Assembly (NCBI GenBank): GCA_047921215.1
Contig: JBLRWO010000023.1
Coordinates: 1-64,000, forward strand
Source of the DNA: RECM01 sp047921215
Lineage (GTDB): Bacteria; Bacteroidota; Rhodothermia; Balneolales; Cyclonatronaceae
Reading direction: 5' to 3'
Length of the DNA stretch: 64,000 bases
In this document: positions 8,446 through 17,387 of the stretch, in pieces
How positions within the stretch are numbered: the stretch's first letter is position 1
How the letters are laid out: each line of letters starts with the position of its first letter
The notes under the pieces: generated by a model
Database searches by the model: none
What the model saw: the letters and a program-made list of their open reading frames with translations, nothing else
Told to the model about the DNA's origin: nothing
Made by a program: the position numbers and the translations under genes

Positions 8446-9126
8446 ATGACCACGGCCCCAAAAATATACTACGAAGACAACCACCTTCTCGTTGTTCACA
8501 AACCCGAAAATATACTGGTACAGGAAGATAAATCGGGCGACAGCGACCTTCTTGGCCTGTTAAAGGAATACATCAGGCGGAAGTACCATAAACCTGGCAA
8601 GGTCTTCCTGGGGCTGGTGCACCGGCTCGACCGGCCGGTACACGGAATCATGGTATTTGCACGTACCTCAAAGGCCGCATCACGGTTGTCAGACCAGTTC
8701 AGAACCCGGACAGTAGTTAAAAAATACCTGGTGATCGCAGAGGGTCATGCCAGAGATACAGCCAGGCTGGAGCATGAACTGGTAAAAGATCATGAAAACA
8801 ACAGGGTATCGGCATTTCCGGCCGGCTCCGGTAAAGGAAAACCGGCCTCGCTTACCTATAACCTGATCGCCCGCAAAAACGGGCTGAGCCTGATCGAAGT
8901 GGAGCTTGAAACGGGCCGCCCGCATCAGATTCGGGTACAACTTGCGGCGGCGGGGCTCCCCGTTTGGGGCGATTACAAATACGGGAGCCGGCAACCCGAC
9001 GGACGAACAATTGCGCTGTTCTCGGCCAGGCTCGAATTTGACCATCCAACCAGAGGTGAGCGGCTTGCGTTCAGCGCCGACCCACCCCGGGGTGAGCCCT
9101 GGGATGTATTCAATACCACCCTCTGA
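8446..9126 (+). CDS. RluA-family pseudouridine synthase
   Basis: 226 residues. The catalytic motif GLVHRLDRPVHG (about residues 59-70, with the invariant Asp) and the family motif GRPHQIRVQLAAAG near residue 155 identify an RluA/RluD-type enzyme, which isomerises uridine to pseudouridine in rRNA or tRNA. There is no S4 RNA-binding domain in front, so it belongs to the short single-domain group; the target site cannot be told. It ends two bases before the convergent dsbD-like gene, with no terminator between. Confidence 0.92.
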   Translation: MTTAPKIYYEDNHLLVVHKPENILVQEDKSGDSDLLGLLKEYIRRKYHKPGKVFLGLVHRLDRPVHGIMVFARTSKAASRLSDQFRTRTVVKKYLVIAEGHARDTARLEHELVKDHENNRVSAFPAGSGKGKPASLTYNLIARKNGLSLIEVELETGRPHQIRVQLAAAGLPVWGDYKYGSRQPDGRTIALFSARLEFDHPTRGERLAFSADPPRGEPWDVFNTTL

Positions 9127-9128
9127 TA

Positions 9129-10904
9129 CTACGGAGCCACCATTGAAACACGGCTCAGAAATTCGTTGGGACGTAAAAATCCAACCACCCGTGCACTTCT
9201 GATTTCATTGCCCTGCCCATCCAGAAAAACAATGGTGGGTACACCTGCAATTTCATATTGCCGGCGCAATTCTTCCGACTCGGGCGAGTCGAATTGAGTC
9301 AGATCCACTTTCAGGCGCATAAACGGGGATGTGGCATCGATCACAGCCGGATCGGTGAAGGTAATCTGGTCAAGTTCCAGACAAGGTATACACCAGTCGG
9401 CGTAAAAGTCGAGAATGACTGCCTGGTTGTTATTTGCTGCATGCTCAAGTTTTTCGGCAGAATAGGACTGCCACTCAACACCGGGTTTCTGCAGATTTTG
9501 AAACACCATCACACCCAGCACGATCGCAATCACACCAAATGCATAGCGGAATCGGGTGAACCCTTTTTTGTCGAGTCCGGTTTTTTCAATAAATCCGAGA
9601 TAGATACCTCCGGCAACCAGGGTTACCGGGATCACATAGGGTACTATTTTCGGAAACAGGGCAAGACCACCGTAGAAAAATCCGACACCGATCAAAACGA
9701 TGCCAAAAACCTTCTTCACCCAGACCATCCATACCCCTGACCGCGGCAGATTCTGCATAAGTCCGGAGAATGTACCCAGAATCAGGTACGGGAAACCAAG
9801 ACCAAGCGACAGGATGAAGAACGACCAGAAACCAAAAACCGGATCGCCAACTGATCCGACATAGGCCAGTAATGCAATTATCGGCGGACCTACACACGGT
9901 GCAGCGAATATTCCTACAACCAGACCGGATATATAGATACCCAGTATACCCGTGGTCGCTCCGGATCCTCCGAGCCGTTTTGTGAGCCAGTAGGGAATCT
10001 GAATTTCATACAGGCCAAACATGCTCAGTGCCAGTCCGAACATCAGAAATGCGATAAATCCGAGCATCCATGGACTCTGCAGCCAGGAACCGAACAGACC
10101 CCCACTCATGGCAGCGGCCACGCCAAGCACACTGTACATGGTCGCAATTCCAAGTACATAGATTACCGCCCTGAAAAACACTTTCAGGGTATTGGTTTCC
10201 GTCTGTGTTCCAAACAGGGATACGGTTACCGAAATCATCGGATAGACGCAGGGCGTCAGGTTCAGGGCAAGCCCTATAAAAAAGATGGCGACGAAAGCCA
10301 GTAAAAAACCGTCCGATTCGAACATACCCGCGATCTCATTCTGCAGACCGGTGTCCTGCACATAGGTATCGAACAGGGCAAACAGCTCCTCGTTCACCTG
10401 CACCACTTCCGTGCCAGCCTCAACCACATCATACCGGATTTCGACCCGAATATTTGACGGGGGCAGGCAGGTCTGATCGTCACAGGCCTGTACAGTCAGG
10501 TTGCCCCGAATAACCTGTTCTCCGGTTTCAATTGAGGATGAGGATCTCATGCTCAGAAAAATCGGAGCAGTACCCTCGTAAACCCGGAGTGGTTCATCTT
10601 CGGCAAAAGCAAACGACATCACCTTCGCTGCCGGATATCGCTGATCTGCAATAATAACATCATTGCCCGGCTCAACACTGAGTGTGGTTGGTATAAGCCA
10701 GTCGAGGGTCGGATTCACAGCATTGATATGCCAGCCTTCCTCGATCTGCATTACTACAGCCACCAGAAATTCACTCCCCTGCGGTACCTGCTCAACCGAT
10801 ATATAGGAATTGATACCGACCTTGTCGGCGCTCATATCAAACTGGCCAAATGCAGGCAGATACAGTAAAACGGTTAGCAGGGTAATCAGAGATACACTTC
10901 TCAT
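9129..10904 (-). CDS. DsbD-type protein-disulfide reductase (thiol:disulfide interchange)
   Basis: 591 residues in the three-domain DsbD order: signal peptide (1-20), periplasmic alpha domain with a cysteine pair CDDQTC (about 140-145), a CcdA-like membrane core of about eight helices (about 195-450, with LNLTPCVYPM and AAPCVGPPII), and a C-terminal thioredoxin domain with WCIPC (about 505-509). It passes electrons from cytoplasmic thioredoxin across the inner membrane to periplasmic thiols for cytochrome c maturation and disulfide repair. The thioredoxin-like lipoprotein gene lies just upstream on the same strand and is a plausible partner. All six expected redox cysteines are present. Confidence 0.94.
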   Translation of the reverse strand: MRSVSLITLLTVLLYLPAFGQFDMSADKVGINSYISVEQVPQGSEFLVAVVMQIEEGWHINAVNPTLDWLIPTTLSVEPGNDVIIADQRYPAAKVMSFAFAEDEPLRVYEGTAPIFLSMRSSSSIETGEQVIRGNLTVQACDDQTCLPPSNIRVEIRYDVVEAGTEVVQVNEELFALFDTYVQDTGLQNEIAGMFESDGFLLAFVAIFFIGLALNLTPCVYPMISVTVSLFGTQTETNTLKVFFRAVIYVLGIATMYSVLGVAAAMSGGLFGSWLQSPWMLGFIAFLMFGLALSMFGLYEIQIPYWLTKRLGGSGATTGILGIYISGLVVGIFAAPCVGPPIIALLAYVGSVGDPVFGFWSFFILSLGLGFPYLILGTFSGLMQNLPRSGVWMVWVKKVFGIVLIGVGFFYGGLALFPKIVPYVIPVTLVAGGIYLGFIEKTGLDKKGFTRFRYAFGVIAIVLGVMVFQNLQKPGVEWQSYSAEKLEHAANNNQAVILDFYADWCIPCLELDQITFTDPAVIDATSPFMRLKVDLTQFDSPESEELRRQYEIAGVPTIVFLDGQGNEIRSARVVGFLRPNEFLSRVSMVAP

Positions 10905-10990
10905 TATAAAACAGTCATTAAATCAGATCAGATTCACAACACTCCGGAAACCAACAAAATACATACATAAATCTGGTGGTAGAAAACTGT

Positions 10991-11512
10991 CTAATCCTCA
11001 TTTCTGCGGTTTAAAAAGTCGTCAAAGGGGGTGTCTTTATAGGCATTCGAACCCACGTAGGAAAGCAGGTTGTTAAAATCAGTCGCATCCATAAAACCAG
11101 GCTGTTTACCCACTGCCGCACCGTCAGAATCGAGGATTACGGTTGTGGGATAACCGCGTACGCCAAAAGCAAGTGCTAGCTCCTGCTCAGTGACCGCTTC
11201 ACCGGCAAAATCGATGAAATTCTTCGACTCGGCATTCAGTCTGACCGGGTAAAAATAACTGCCCAGTGTCTCCTGTACCGTGGCATCTGCGTAGGTTTCC
11301 GTATTCATCCGCCTGCAATAGGCACACCATTCCGTATATACGTCGATAAGGATTTTCTTCCCGTCTGAACCGGCTTTTTCAAGGGCCGTGTGCAGAGGAA
11401 CCCACTCCACACCTGAGACATCCGATGATGACCCCTGTGCCGATGTTTCTGACTGCTCACACGACAGAATGAAAAGTGCAAACAGTATGATGATAGTCGA
11501 TGTTTTTAACAT
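10991..11512 (-). CDS. Thioredoxin-fold lipoprotein
   Basis: 173 residues. A lipoprotein signal with lipobox FILSC (Cys18) is followed by a thioredoxin-like domain with active site WCAYC (Cys63 and Cys66) and the cis-Pro segment RGYPTTVI. It resembles DUF255/thiol-reductase-like single-domain proteins anchored in the envelope. It lies 86 bases upstream of the dsbD-like gene on the same strand, so it probably receives electrons from that protein or acts with it on periplasmic substrates. The exact substrate is unknown. Confidence 0.88.
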   Translation of the reverse strand: MLKTSTIIILFALFILSCEQSETSAQGSSSDVSGVEWVPLHTALEKAGSDGKKILIDVYTEWCAYCRRMNTETYADATVQETLGSYFYPVRLNAESKNFIDFAGEAVTEQELALAFGVRGYPTTVILDSDGAAVGKQPGFMDATDFNNLLSYVGSNAYKDTPFDDFLNRRNED

Positions 11513-11644
11513 GTAGCTGATAATCGCGTGGTAATGCAGGTATTTTGTTAATATTAACGCAAAAATACGGACTTGTTATCTTTTAAGGTGTAATATTTCT
11601 GTAAAAGACTTTAAATGTAACGCTTGATGCACACAGAAACGCCA

Positions 11645-12418
11645 TCAGATGGAGATGACAATCCCGTTGGTAAGACGGTACACCACCCTGGTCACATCTA
11701 TAAGCGGTTCGGCATCGTAAGTGAGCACAAACTGCGTGGTGAAGGTCATGTTTCTGCTGATCCTGAGGTTCAGTTTCGCATCTCCTGTAACCCTGGGCCG
11801 GAAGAACGATTCAGGCGGAGCCTGGTAATACCCCATCAGAACCAGTTCTGCCTGTTCAGCAATACGCCCCCGGATCAGCAGGCTTGTCGTACTCTTTATG
11901 AGATTTTTTTCGACAGCCTCCTCGCCGCTCTCCCTCCAGAATTCATTTTCAATCATCAGACCGGTACTGATGGATCCCCGCATAGCCGAAGTGTTCAGAT
12001 ACCGGTATCTCATGGTTGCCCCGGCAAGTGCCCGGCGCTTTAAACCCCAGTTCAGATTATACTGAAACTGAACAAAGGACTCAGGAGACCAGCTATTGCG
12101 GCGGTCAAAGGTACCCCTCAGGTGAAAATAGCCATCACTGACCAGGCTTTTCTCATCAACCATCACAAGATTTATCTGGTTCAGGAAATAATACACATGC
12201 CTTCTGGTAAAATGGGCCAGATTAGTCTCATTACCCAGGGCAAGTACCGATGTGTTCTGTTTGTTTAACGAAAAATCGAACTTCAGTTCACCTAACCACA
12301 CATTGGCTGTATCGGCATCCGTGCGAAATCGTTCCACATTTAAAACCTGTGATACCGAAGCGAGAGGAAATAGCATGAAAACTATAATTAACAGTATCTT
12401 ATTGGTAATATTATACAT
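11645..12418 (-). CDS. DUF481-family outer-membrane beta-barrel protein
   Basis: 257 residues from the ATG at 12418, chosen because it begins a clear signal peptide (MYNITNKILLIIVFMLFPLASVSQ). The frame is open for 41 more codons upstream without signal-like features. The mature part is made of alternating amphipathic strands (LGELKFDFSLNKQN, GYFHLRGTFDRRNSWSP, ALAGATMRYRYL, MTFTTQFVLTYD) and ends in YRLTNGIVISI, as expected for a barrel of the DUF481/YdiY type. Role unknown. It is a single gene between the lipoprotein gene and a divergent TPR gene. Confidence 0.7.
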   Translation of the reverse strand: MYNITNKILLIIVFMLFPLASVSQVLNVERFRTDADTANVWLGELKFDFSLNKQNTSVLALGNETNLAHFTRRHVYYFLNQINLVMVDEKSLVSDGYFHLRGTFDRRNSWSPESFVQFQYNLNWGLKRRALAGATMRYRYLNTSAMRGSISTGLMIENEFWRESGEEAVEKNLIKSTTSLLIRGRIAEQAELVLMGYYQAPPESFFRPRVTGDAKLNLRISRNMTFTTQFVLTYDAEPLIDVTRVVYRLTNGIVISI

Positions 12419-12596
12419 AAATATTCTGACGTATTGGGTTAAAAATCCTGGTGACAGCTTTGGAAAACAAGTCTCAGACCTTCTGCATGACCCGGACTCT
12501 CTGATGATACAGACCGGAAATTTTCCGTTTTCCAAAGCCAAATTTGGGTTAACTTCCTGACCACATAAAATAGGAATTAACCAAATTTTCGTTCAC

Positions 12597-13505
12597 ATGA
12601 TATCTGATGCAGATCTGATGATGCCACTGCTGCTTGAAGAAAAGCAACTTACAGAGGCCGGGAAAAAGAAACTGGAAAAACTGGCACGGCAGCTGCTGAA
12701 AAAAAAACCGGATAACAGAACAGCCGACGAGAATTTCATTCTGGGCTATGCTGCCGACCAGGTCTACGACCTCGATGCAGCGGTTACCTATTTTACAGAT
12801 TCTATAAGGGAAAATCCGGAATTTGAAGCCGCATACAGGTTCAGGGGTTCGGTTCTGATCCGGCAGGAAAAGTTCAGTGAGGCTGAAACCGATATCGAAA
12901 AAGCACTCGAACTCGATCCCGGATATCGTGATGCAAAGATTGAAAAAGCCCGGCTGCTGCACGAAAACGGCAATGGCAAACAGGCTCTTGAACTAATCAA
13001 AAAACTGGATCAGGAAGCCGATCCCGATCAGGAATTTGATGCTGATCTCTGGTTGCTCAAGGGTAAAATCCACGACCGCCTGGGCAACTACAAAGAGGCA
13101 ATATCCTGTTTTGATACGGTGGCAGAACAGGTTGATGATGATGCCGAAGTATTTACACAGCGGGCACTGAGTAAATTTTTTAGTGGCGATGCCGATGGTG
13201 CCCTTGCTGATCTGCAAACAGCACAAAAATTCGGACCACAGGGCCATATCGCTCATTTCAATATGGCCCTTGTACTGCTTTCATTCCCTGACAGAACAAA
13301 AGATGCATTCCGTTTTTTCGAACGGGCATTTAAAAAAGACCAGGATATGTTGAAAAACTACTTGTCTGCTGCTAACCAATTCGAATCGGAACGGTTGTAC
13401 GATGCCCTCAAGCAACGTCTGGTGGAATTAAAAAAGATGGACGACGAACAGGGGCGCTTCTACCGCGATCAGCTTACTGATTTGCTTGAGCGCAAACTCC
13501 CCTGA
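12597..13505 (+). CDS. Cytoplasmic TPR-repeat protein
   Basis: 302 residues without a signal peptide. The N-terminus is Lys/Leu-rich (EAGKKKLEKLARQLLKKKP), followed by about six TPR units, for example DLDAAVTYFTDSIRENPEF, FSEAETDIEKALELDPGY, YKEAISCFDTVAEQ and DADGALADLQTAQKFGPQ. TPR proteins scaffold complexes; partners are unknown. It is monocistronic. A hairpin GACCCG/CGGGTC at 13512-13528 lies right after the stop, but it lacks a T tract. Confidence 0.8.
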   Translation: MISDADLMMPLLLEEKQLTEAGKKKLEKLARQLLKKKPDNRTADENFILGYAADQVYDLDAAVTYFTDSIRENPEFEAAYRFRGSVLIRQEKFSEAETDIEKALELDPGYRDAKIEKARLLHENGNGKQALELIKKLDQEADPDQEFDADLWLLKGKIHDRLGNYKEAISCFDTVAEQVDDDAEVFTQRALSKFFSGDADGALADLQTAQKFGPQGHIAHFNMALVLLSFPDRTKDAFRFFERAFKKDQDMLKNYLSAANQFESERLYDALKQRLVELKKMDDEQGRFYRDQLTDLLERKLP

Positions 13506-13778
13506 GAAGTTGACCCGCAATACGGGTCTACGGTAAACCGGCCATGTCATAGATTTCGTGTGATTACTCATCCGGGTTTTTCAGAATCCCTCAGTAATGT
13601 GATACCACAGATTTTTACCTGAAAAATGCAGGTTGGTATTGTTCCATAAAAAACTAAAAAAATAAACGTCATATCCGGAACACTGGAAAGACGATTTATG
13701 TTATTTCTTCACTACAAATATGCATTCTGCAATACTGTTTACCATATTTCATTTTTATTACCCATTTCAAAAATACCA

Positions 13779-14657
13779 ATGCCGGAACGCCGATCATATA
13801 GAGAAGAATTGCTTGAGCTCGTAACGGCTATTGTCGACGGTGAAGCATCGGAAAAGGAAAAGGAACGATACCTCCGCGCCGCCAGGGACGATTCTTACTT
13901 TCATCACGCCCTCGAAAGAGAGAAAAAGATCAAGAATGTTATAGCCACCCGCAGCCACAGGGCGAAAACGCCTGAACATCTCGCACATAACATCAGAACC
14001 CTCATTGCCACTGAAGCCCGTAAATCCGGTGCCACAAGTACTGCCGAAAATACCCGTATTTCTTCCATTTCCGGCTCCTCTCAGAGCAGCGACAGTGTAA
14101 AAAGGAAACGAAGACCGTCCTATTTCAGCCTGTTCGCCGTTGCTGCGGCTTTTCTGCTGGCCGCCCTCCTCCATCTGTACCAGGGTACCGTTTCGACTGA
14201 AAGTTACATTGTTGAAGATCTTGTTTTTGAACATTATAATAATCACGGCGGCAGTCTTCTCCCGGTCAGTTTCGCTTCAGAAAGTACCGGGCATGCAGAA
14301 CAGATTCTCAGCAACGATTACAATATTTCCCTGACTGTACCCGAACTGCAGGGTGCCAGCTTCTCCGGGGTTGTTTATGCCGAGTTTGTATCCGGTTACC
14401 ACACTCCCCTTATCGAGTACACGGTCGATGACGGCGACCACATCTATGTTTTTGCATTCTGCCTCGATGAACTGAAAAAATACCGTCTCCTTGAACGCGA
14501 TAATGCGGCCGTAAACCGGATTACAGACATTAACGATGTGTACATCAAAGAGATTGGAGGTAAACATGTTGTATCATGGAAATGGCACGATGTCTGGTAT
14601 TCCGCTATCTCAAATCATAACGGAGAAACGATTGCGTCAATGCTTCCGAAGCACTGA
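13779..14657 (+). CDS. Orphan anti-sigma factor-like membrane protein
   Basis: 292 residues from ATG 13779 (MPERRSYREELLELV); a start 81 bases upstream would add a Phe/Tyr-rich stretch that does not fit. The first about 75 residues (VTAIVDGEASEKEKERYLRAARDD, KTPEHLAHNIRTLIATEA) have the helical layout of anti-sigma N-termini that lack zinc ligands. A basic patch (KRKRR) precedes one membrane helix (about residues 116-135, LFAVAAAFLLAALLHLYQG), and an exported domain of about 150 residues ends with VVSWKWHDVWYSAIS. Unlike the pair at 4.8-6.0 kb, no sigma gene is adjacent. Recognition is by layout only. Confidence 0.6.
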   Translation: MPERRSYREELLELVTAIVDGEASEKEKERYLRAARDDSYFHHALEREKKIKNVIATRSHRAKTPEHLAHNIRTLIATEARKSGATSTAENTRISSISGSSQSSDSVKRKRRPSYFSLFAVAAAFLLAALLHLYQGTVSTESYIVEDLVFEHYNNHGGSLLPVSFASESTGHAEQILSNDYNISLTVPELQGASFSGVVYAEFVSGYHTPLIEYTVDDGDHIYVFAFCLDELKKYRLLERDNAAVNRITDINDVYIKEIGGKHVVSWKWHDVWYSAISNHNGETIASMLPKH

Positions 14658-14820
14658 TACCGCCCCGAACGTTTACTGATATTTCCACCCTAACACTGTC
14701 TGCACCTGTAAACGGGAACAATTCCATTTACGGTTATATATATTTTATTCAATATTGTTGCTGCTGCCTGAATAAATCCGTGAATCGACGATTTACTGGC
14801 AATTATGCCACCCTTTTAAA

Positions 14821-15996
14821 ATGACCAGACTTCAATCATACGATTACATTATAGCCGGTGCAGGGTGTGCCGGACTGAGTCTTGCATGGTTTCTGGTCAG
14901 CAGCGGACTGAACGGAAAAAAAATATTGATTGCAGACCAGTCCCTGAAACCCCGAAATGATAAAACGTGGTGCTTCTGGTCGGCAAAAGGCATACCTGAT
15001 AAATCACTCATTGATCATGAGTGGGAGAAGCTGGAAATCAGAACCAGCAGCCATCATGACGTATCGCCCCTGCCCCCCTATGGTTACTACTGTGTGCAAA
15101 GCGGGTCATATCACGTCAAAATGATGGACTTTTTACGTGCTTCATCCAATATTGACTGGATAGAATGCCGGATTGACGGTTTCGAAACACAGCACAAACG
15201 GGCCTTGCTCCATACCTCAGCAGGTACTTTCGATGCAGAATATCTTTTTCAGAGCATCCGGCTCTTTGATATTGACGCGCACGAACTAAACCTGAAACAG
15301 CATTTTACAGGTTGGGAAATCCGCACCGATAAGCCGGTGTTCAATACCGAATCTGCCTGTTTTATGGACCTGTCGGTTGAACAGCGCGAAGGGATTACCT
15401 TTATGTACATCCTGCCCTATACCAAAACACAGGCTATATTTGAATACACGCTTTTTTCGGAACACCTGCTAACCCGGGATATTTATGAAACCGAAATCCG
15501 AAAGTATCTGACTGAACGTTATGGCCTTGATGAGAATACCTATACGGTTGTCCGCAAGGAGCACGGGGTTATTCCTATGGTAGACAACGGATTCAGACCT
15601 TCTTCGGGTGATCGGGTTATCAATATTGGTGCTGCTGCAGGCCTGGCCAAAGCCAGTACCGGCTACACCTTTACGCGCATTCATTCAGTCAACCGGCAAA
15701 TCGTTGAAATGCTAAGACGGGGACTCACCCCGTTACCTCAGAACCCCTCTTCAAAACGGTTCCGGGCTTACGACATCCTGCTGTTGTACATCATAAAAAA
15801 TGATCCCTCCAAAGCGGTCGAAATTTTTGAAACCCTTTTCAAAAAAAACCGTCTTCCCGGCATTCTCAAATTCCTGAGCGAAGAGACCCATATCGGGGAG
15901 GAAATAAAAATATTCTGGTCACTGCCGCACCGCCCTTTTTTCAAAGCCATGTATGGCGCCCGTAAAATGCTCCTGAAAACACTCTCATCCAGGTAA
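14821..15996 (+). CDS. crtY: Lycopene cyclase family protein (CrtY/CrtL type)
   Basis: 391 residues. The N-terminal dinucleotide-binding motif IIAGAGCAGLSLA (about residues 9-21) and the family-typical RNDKTWCFW (about 45-53) mark a flavoprotein lycopene cyclase, which turns linear lycopene into beta-ring carotenoids. The end is basic and membrane-friendly. Length matches the family. No other carotenoid gene is in the window, so the desaturase and synthase must lie elsewhere. A convergent hairpin follows the stop. A beta versus monocyclase specificity cannot be decided here. Confidence 0.88.
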   Translation: MTRLQSYDYIIAGAGCAGLSLAWFLVSSGLNGKKILIADQSLKPRNDKTWCFWSAKGIPDKSLIDHEWEKLEIRTSSHHDVSPLPPYGYYCVQSGSYHVKMMDFLRASSNIDWIECRIDGFETQHKRALLHTSAGTFDAEYLFQSIRLFDIDAHELNLKQHFTGWEIRTDKPVFNTESACFMDLSVEQREGITFMYILPYTKTQAIFEYTLFSEHLLTRDIYETEIRKYLTERYGLDENTYTVVRKEHGVIPMVDNGFRPSSGDRVINIGAAAGLAKASTGYTFTRIHSVNRQIVEMLRRGLTPLPQNPSSKRFRAYDILLLYIIKNDPSKAVEIFETLFKKNRLPGILKFLSEETHIGEEIKIFWSLPHRPFFKAMYGARKMLLKTLSSR

Positions 15997-16023
15997 TCCG
16001 GTTGAGGTCTTAAACCTCCCGGA
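15997..16023. terminator. Hairpin between convergent genes
   Basis: The imperfect stem TCCGG-TT-GAGGT, loop CTTAA, ACCTC-CCGGA fills most of the 31 bases between two convergent genes. It has no T tract on either strand, so it is only a possible bidirectional terminator. Confidence 0.35.
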
Positions 16024-16027
16024 ATGA

Positions 16028-17122
16028 TCAGCTTTCCCAGCTTCCACTTACCTCCTGCTCCCTGCATCCTTCAATTTCAAAAATGAGTTCTTTACCGTAA
16101 GCCGACGCCGGTGTCTGATAACCGGCTGCCATGTTCCCTGCTGCCACTTTCATGGCTATATGCCAGGCCGTGAGTGCCGTCAACCGGTAGCCCTCCGGTG
16201 TTATCAGGCCGGCTTCAGAAGTTTCTCCTGCTGCATTGGTTACACGGCCCCTGAACATACTTTTGCCTCTCTCGCGCTGTTCCGGAGTCGGTCCCGGCGG
16301 ACGGCTGTCAATCCATTTTTTTATCAGACCCCGAACGAAACCTGTCCGGAGTACCGGATTCATGAAATTCGATAATTTCAGCATACGGATGACCGCTATG
16401 TTAACTGCCGTATAAACGGTGATGTTACCGATTCCTGTGGATGTGAAAGCAGTTGACAGATCTCCCCATGGAATGGATACCACCGGTTTGGGTCCGCGAC
16501 CGAAATCGACTTCCTTTACAAGATATGCACTTGGCACCGGTTTGAGCCTGCCATCGCGGCGTATGGCACCGCCCATGCCGGCTCTTTCCGCCATTGATGT
16601 GGCTGTTCCGTGCGATACGCCCCCGCCAATGCCCACGAATGCAAGCTCCAGCGTATTGGCATCGGGCAGCCGCTCTTTGAGAAGCATAGCCAGGCAATCG
16701 GATGGCACCACATCGAAGCCGGTTCCCGGCATAGCCATGATACCGGCAGCACGAAAAGCCCCGTCCATCTTTTTGAGCGACTCAAATACGTCAATCTCGC
16801 CGGTGATATCCAGGTAGTGGCAGCTATTGCGCAGGCAGGCTTCGGCCATGGCTTTCCAGGTAAACATAAACGGACCGGCACAGTGGATTACAAGCAGGGC
16901 ATCAGCGAGCAGGGTATCCATTGTATCTGGGTCGTTCAGTCCGGCAACACGGTGTGGCAGGTTCAGCCGGGCCGACTGTGCAGCAAGTTTTTCAGCGTCG
17001 CGGCCGGCCAGTAAAACCGGGTGACCCGATGCGGCTGCAATTTCGGTGATAATGACTCCGGTATAGCCATAGCTTCCGTATATGACGATTGTGCGCTTGC
17101 TTGATTTGGACATAAGTGCCAT
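16028..17122 (-). CDS. Saccharopine dehydrogenase-like NAD(P)-binding oxidoreductase
   Basis: About 364 residues. An N-terminal Rossmann motif IVIYGSYGYTGVI, then LLAGRDAEKL, HCAGPF and YLDITGEIDVFE, is the pattern of the saccharopine dehydrogenase/trans-acting enoyl reductase family; SDCLAMLL and GGVSHGTATSM follow. Members reduce double bonds of lipids or act in lysine metabolism; this branch (membrane-lipid or sterol-like enoyl reductase) has poorly known substrates. ATG codons at 17122 and 17113 are both possible and neither has a clear ribosome site. It is convergent with the lycopene cyclase gene. No neighbouring lysine gene supports a lysine role. Confidence 0.82.
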   Translation of the reverse strand: MALMSKSSKRTIVIYGSYGYTGVIITEIAAASGHPVLLAGRDAEKLAAQSARLNLPHRVAGLNDPDTMDTLLADALLVIHCAGPFMFTWKAMAEACLRNSCHYLDITGEIDVFESLKKMDGAFRAAGIMAMPGTGFDVVPSDCLAMLLKERLPDANTLELAFVGIGGGVSHGTATSMAERAGMGGAIRRDGRLKPVPSAYLVKEVDFGRGPKPVVSIPWGDLSTAFTSTGIGNITVYTAVNIAVIRMLKLSNFMNPVLRTGFVRGLIKKWIDSRPPGPTPEQRERGKSMFRGRVTNAAGETSEAGLITPEGYRLTALTAWHIAMKVAAGNMAAGYQTPASAYGKELIFEIEGCREQEVSGSWES

Positions 17123-17334
17123 AATATGCAAATTCCGGCAGTTTTATACAGAATTATCTCCCGTCGGTAACCATCCATATAACCTCCAGCTATACATATA
17201 CTATACGTTAACTTTATTCATGATGTCTTCGCACCGGGTTTTGATAAGCTGGAACCGTAAAGGTGCTCCTTTCAAAATGACAACGGATAGATGGCAATGA
17301 ATACCAGTGTACTGAATGAATTATTACCGATTCA

Positions 17335-17363
17335 TTGATCTTTTTATTAACCTTTAGTATAAC
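17335..17363 (+). promoter_or_regulatory. Sigma70-like promoter of the YdjC-type deacetylase gene
   Basis: TTGATC (17335-17340), a 17-base spacer and TATAAC (17358-17363) form a good sigma70-like pair 24 bases before the ATG at 17388. The leader would be about 17-18 bases. Confidence 0.55.
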
Positions 17364-17387
17364 AACCCACTTATTCGAATTATCAAC

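Noticed and set aside
8218..8499. 93-residue open frame on the minus strand overlapping the pseudouridine synthase start
   Set aside because: It overlaps a well-supported gene, has an odd Trp/Cys/Arg composition, no ribosome site and no family features.
13512..13528. Hairpin GACCCG/CGGGTC right after a TPR gene as terminator
   Set aside because: The stem has six pairs and no T tract follows, so it does not meet the pattern of the other terminators here.
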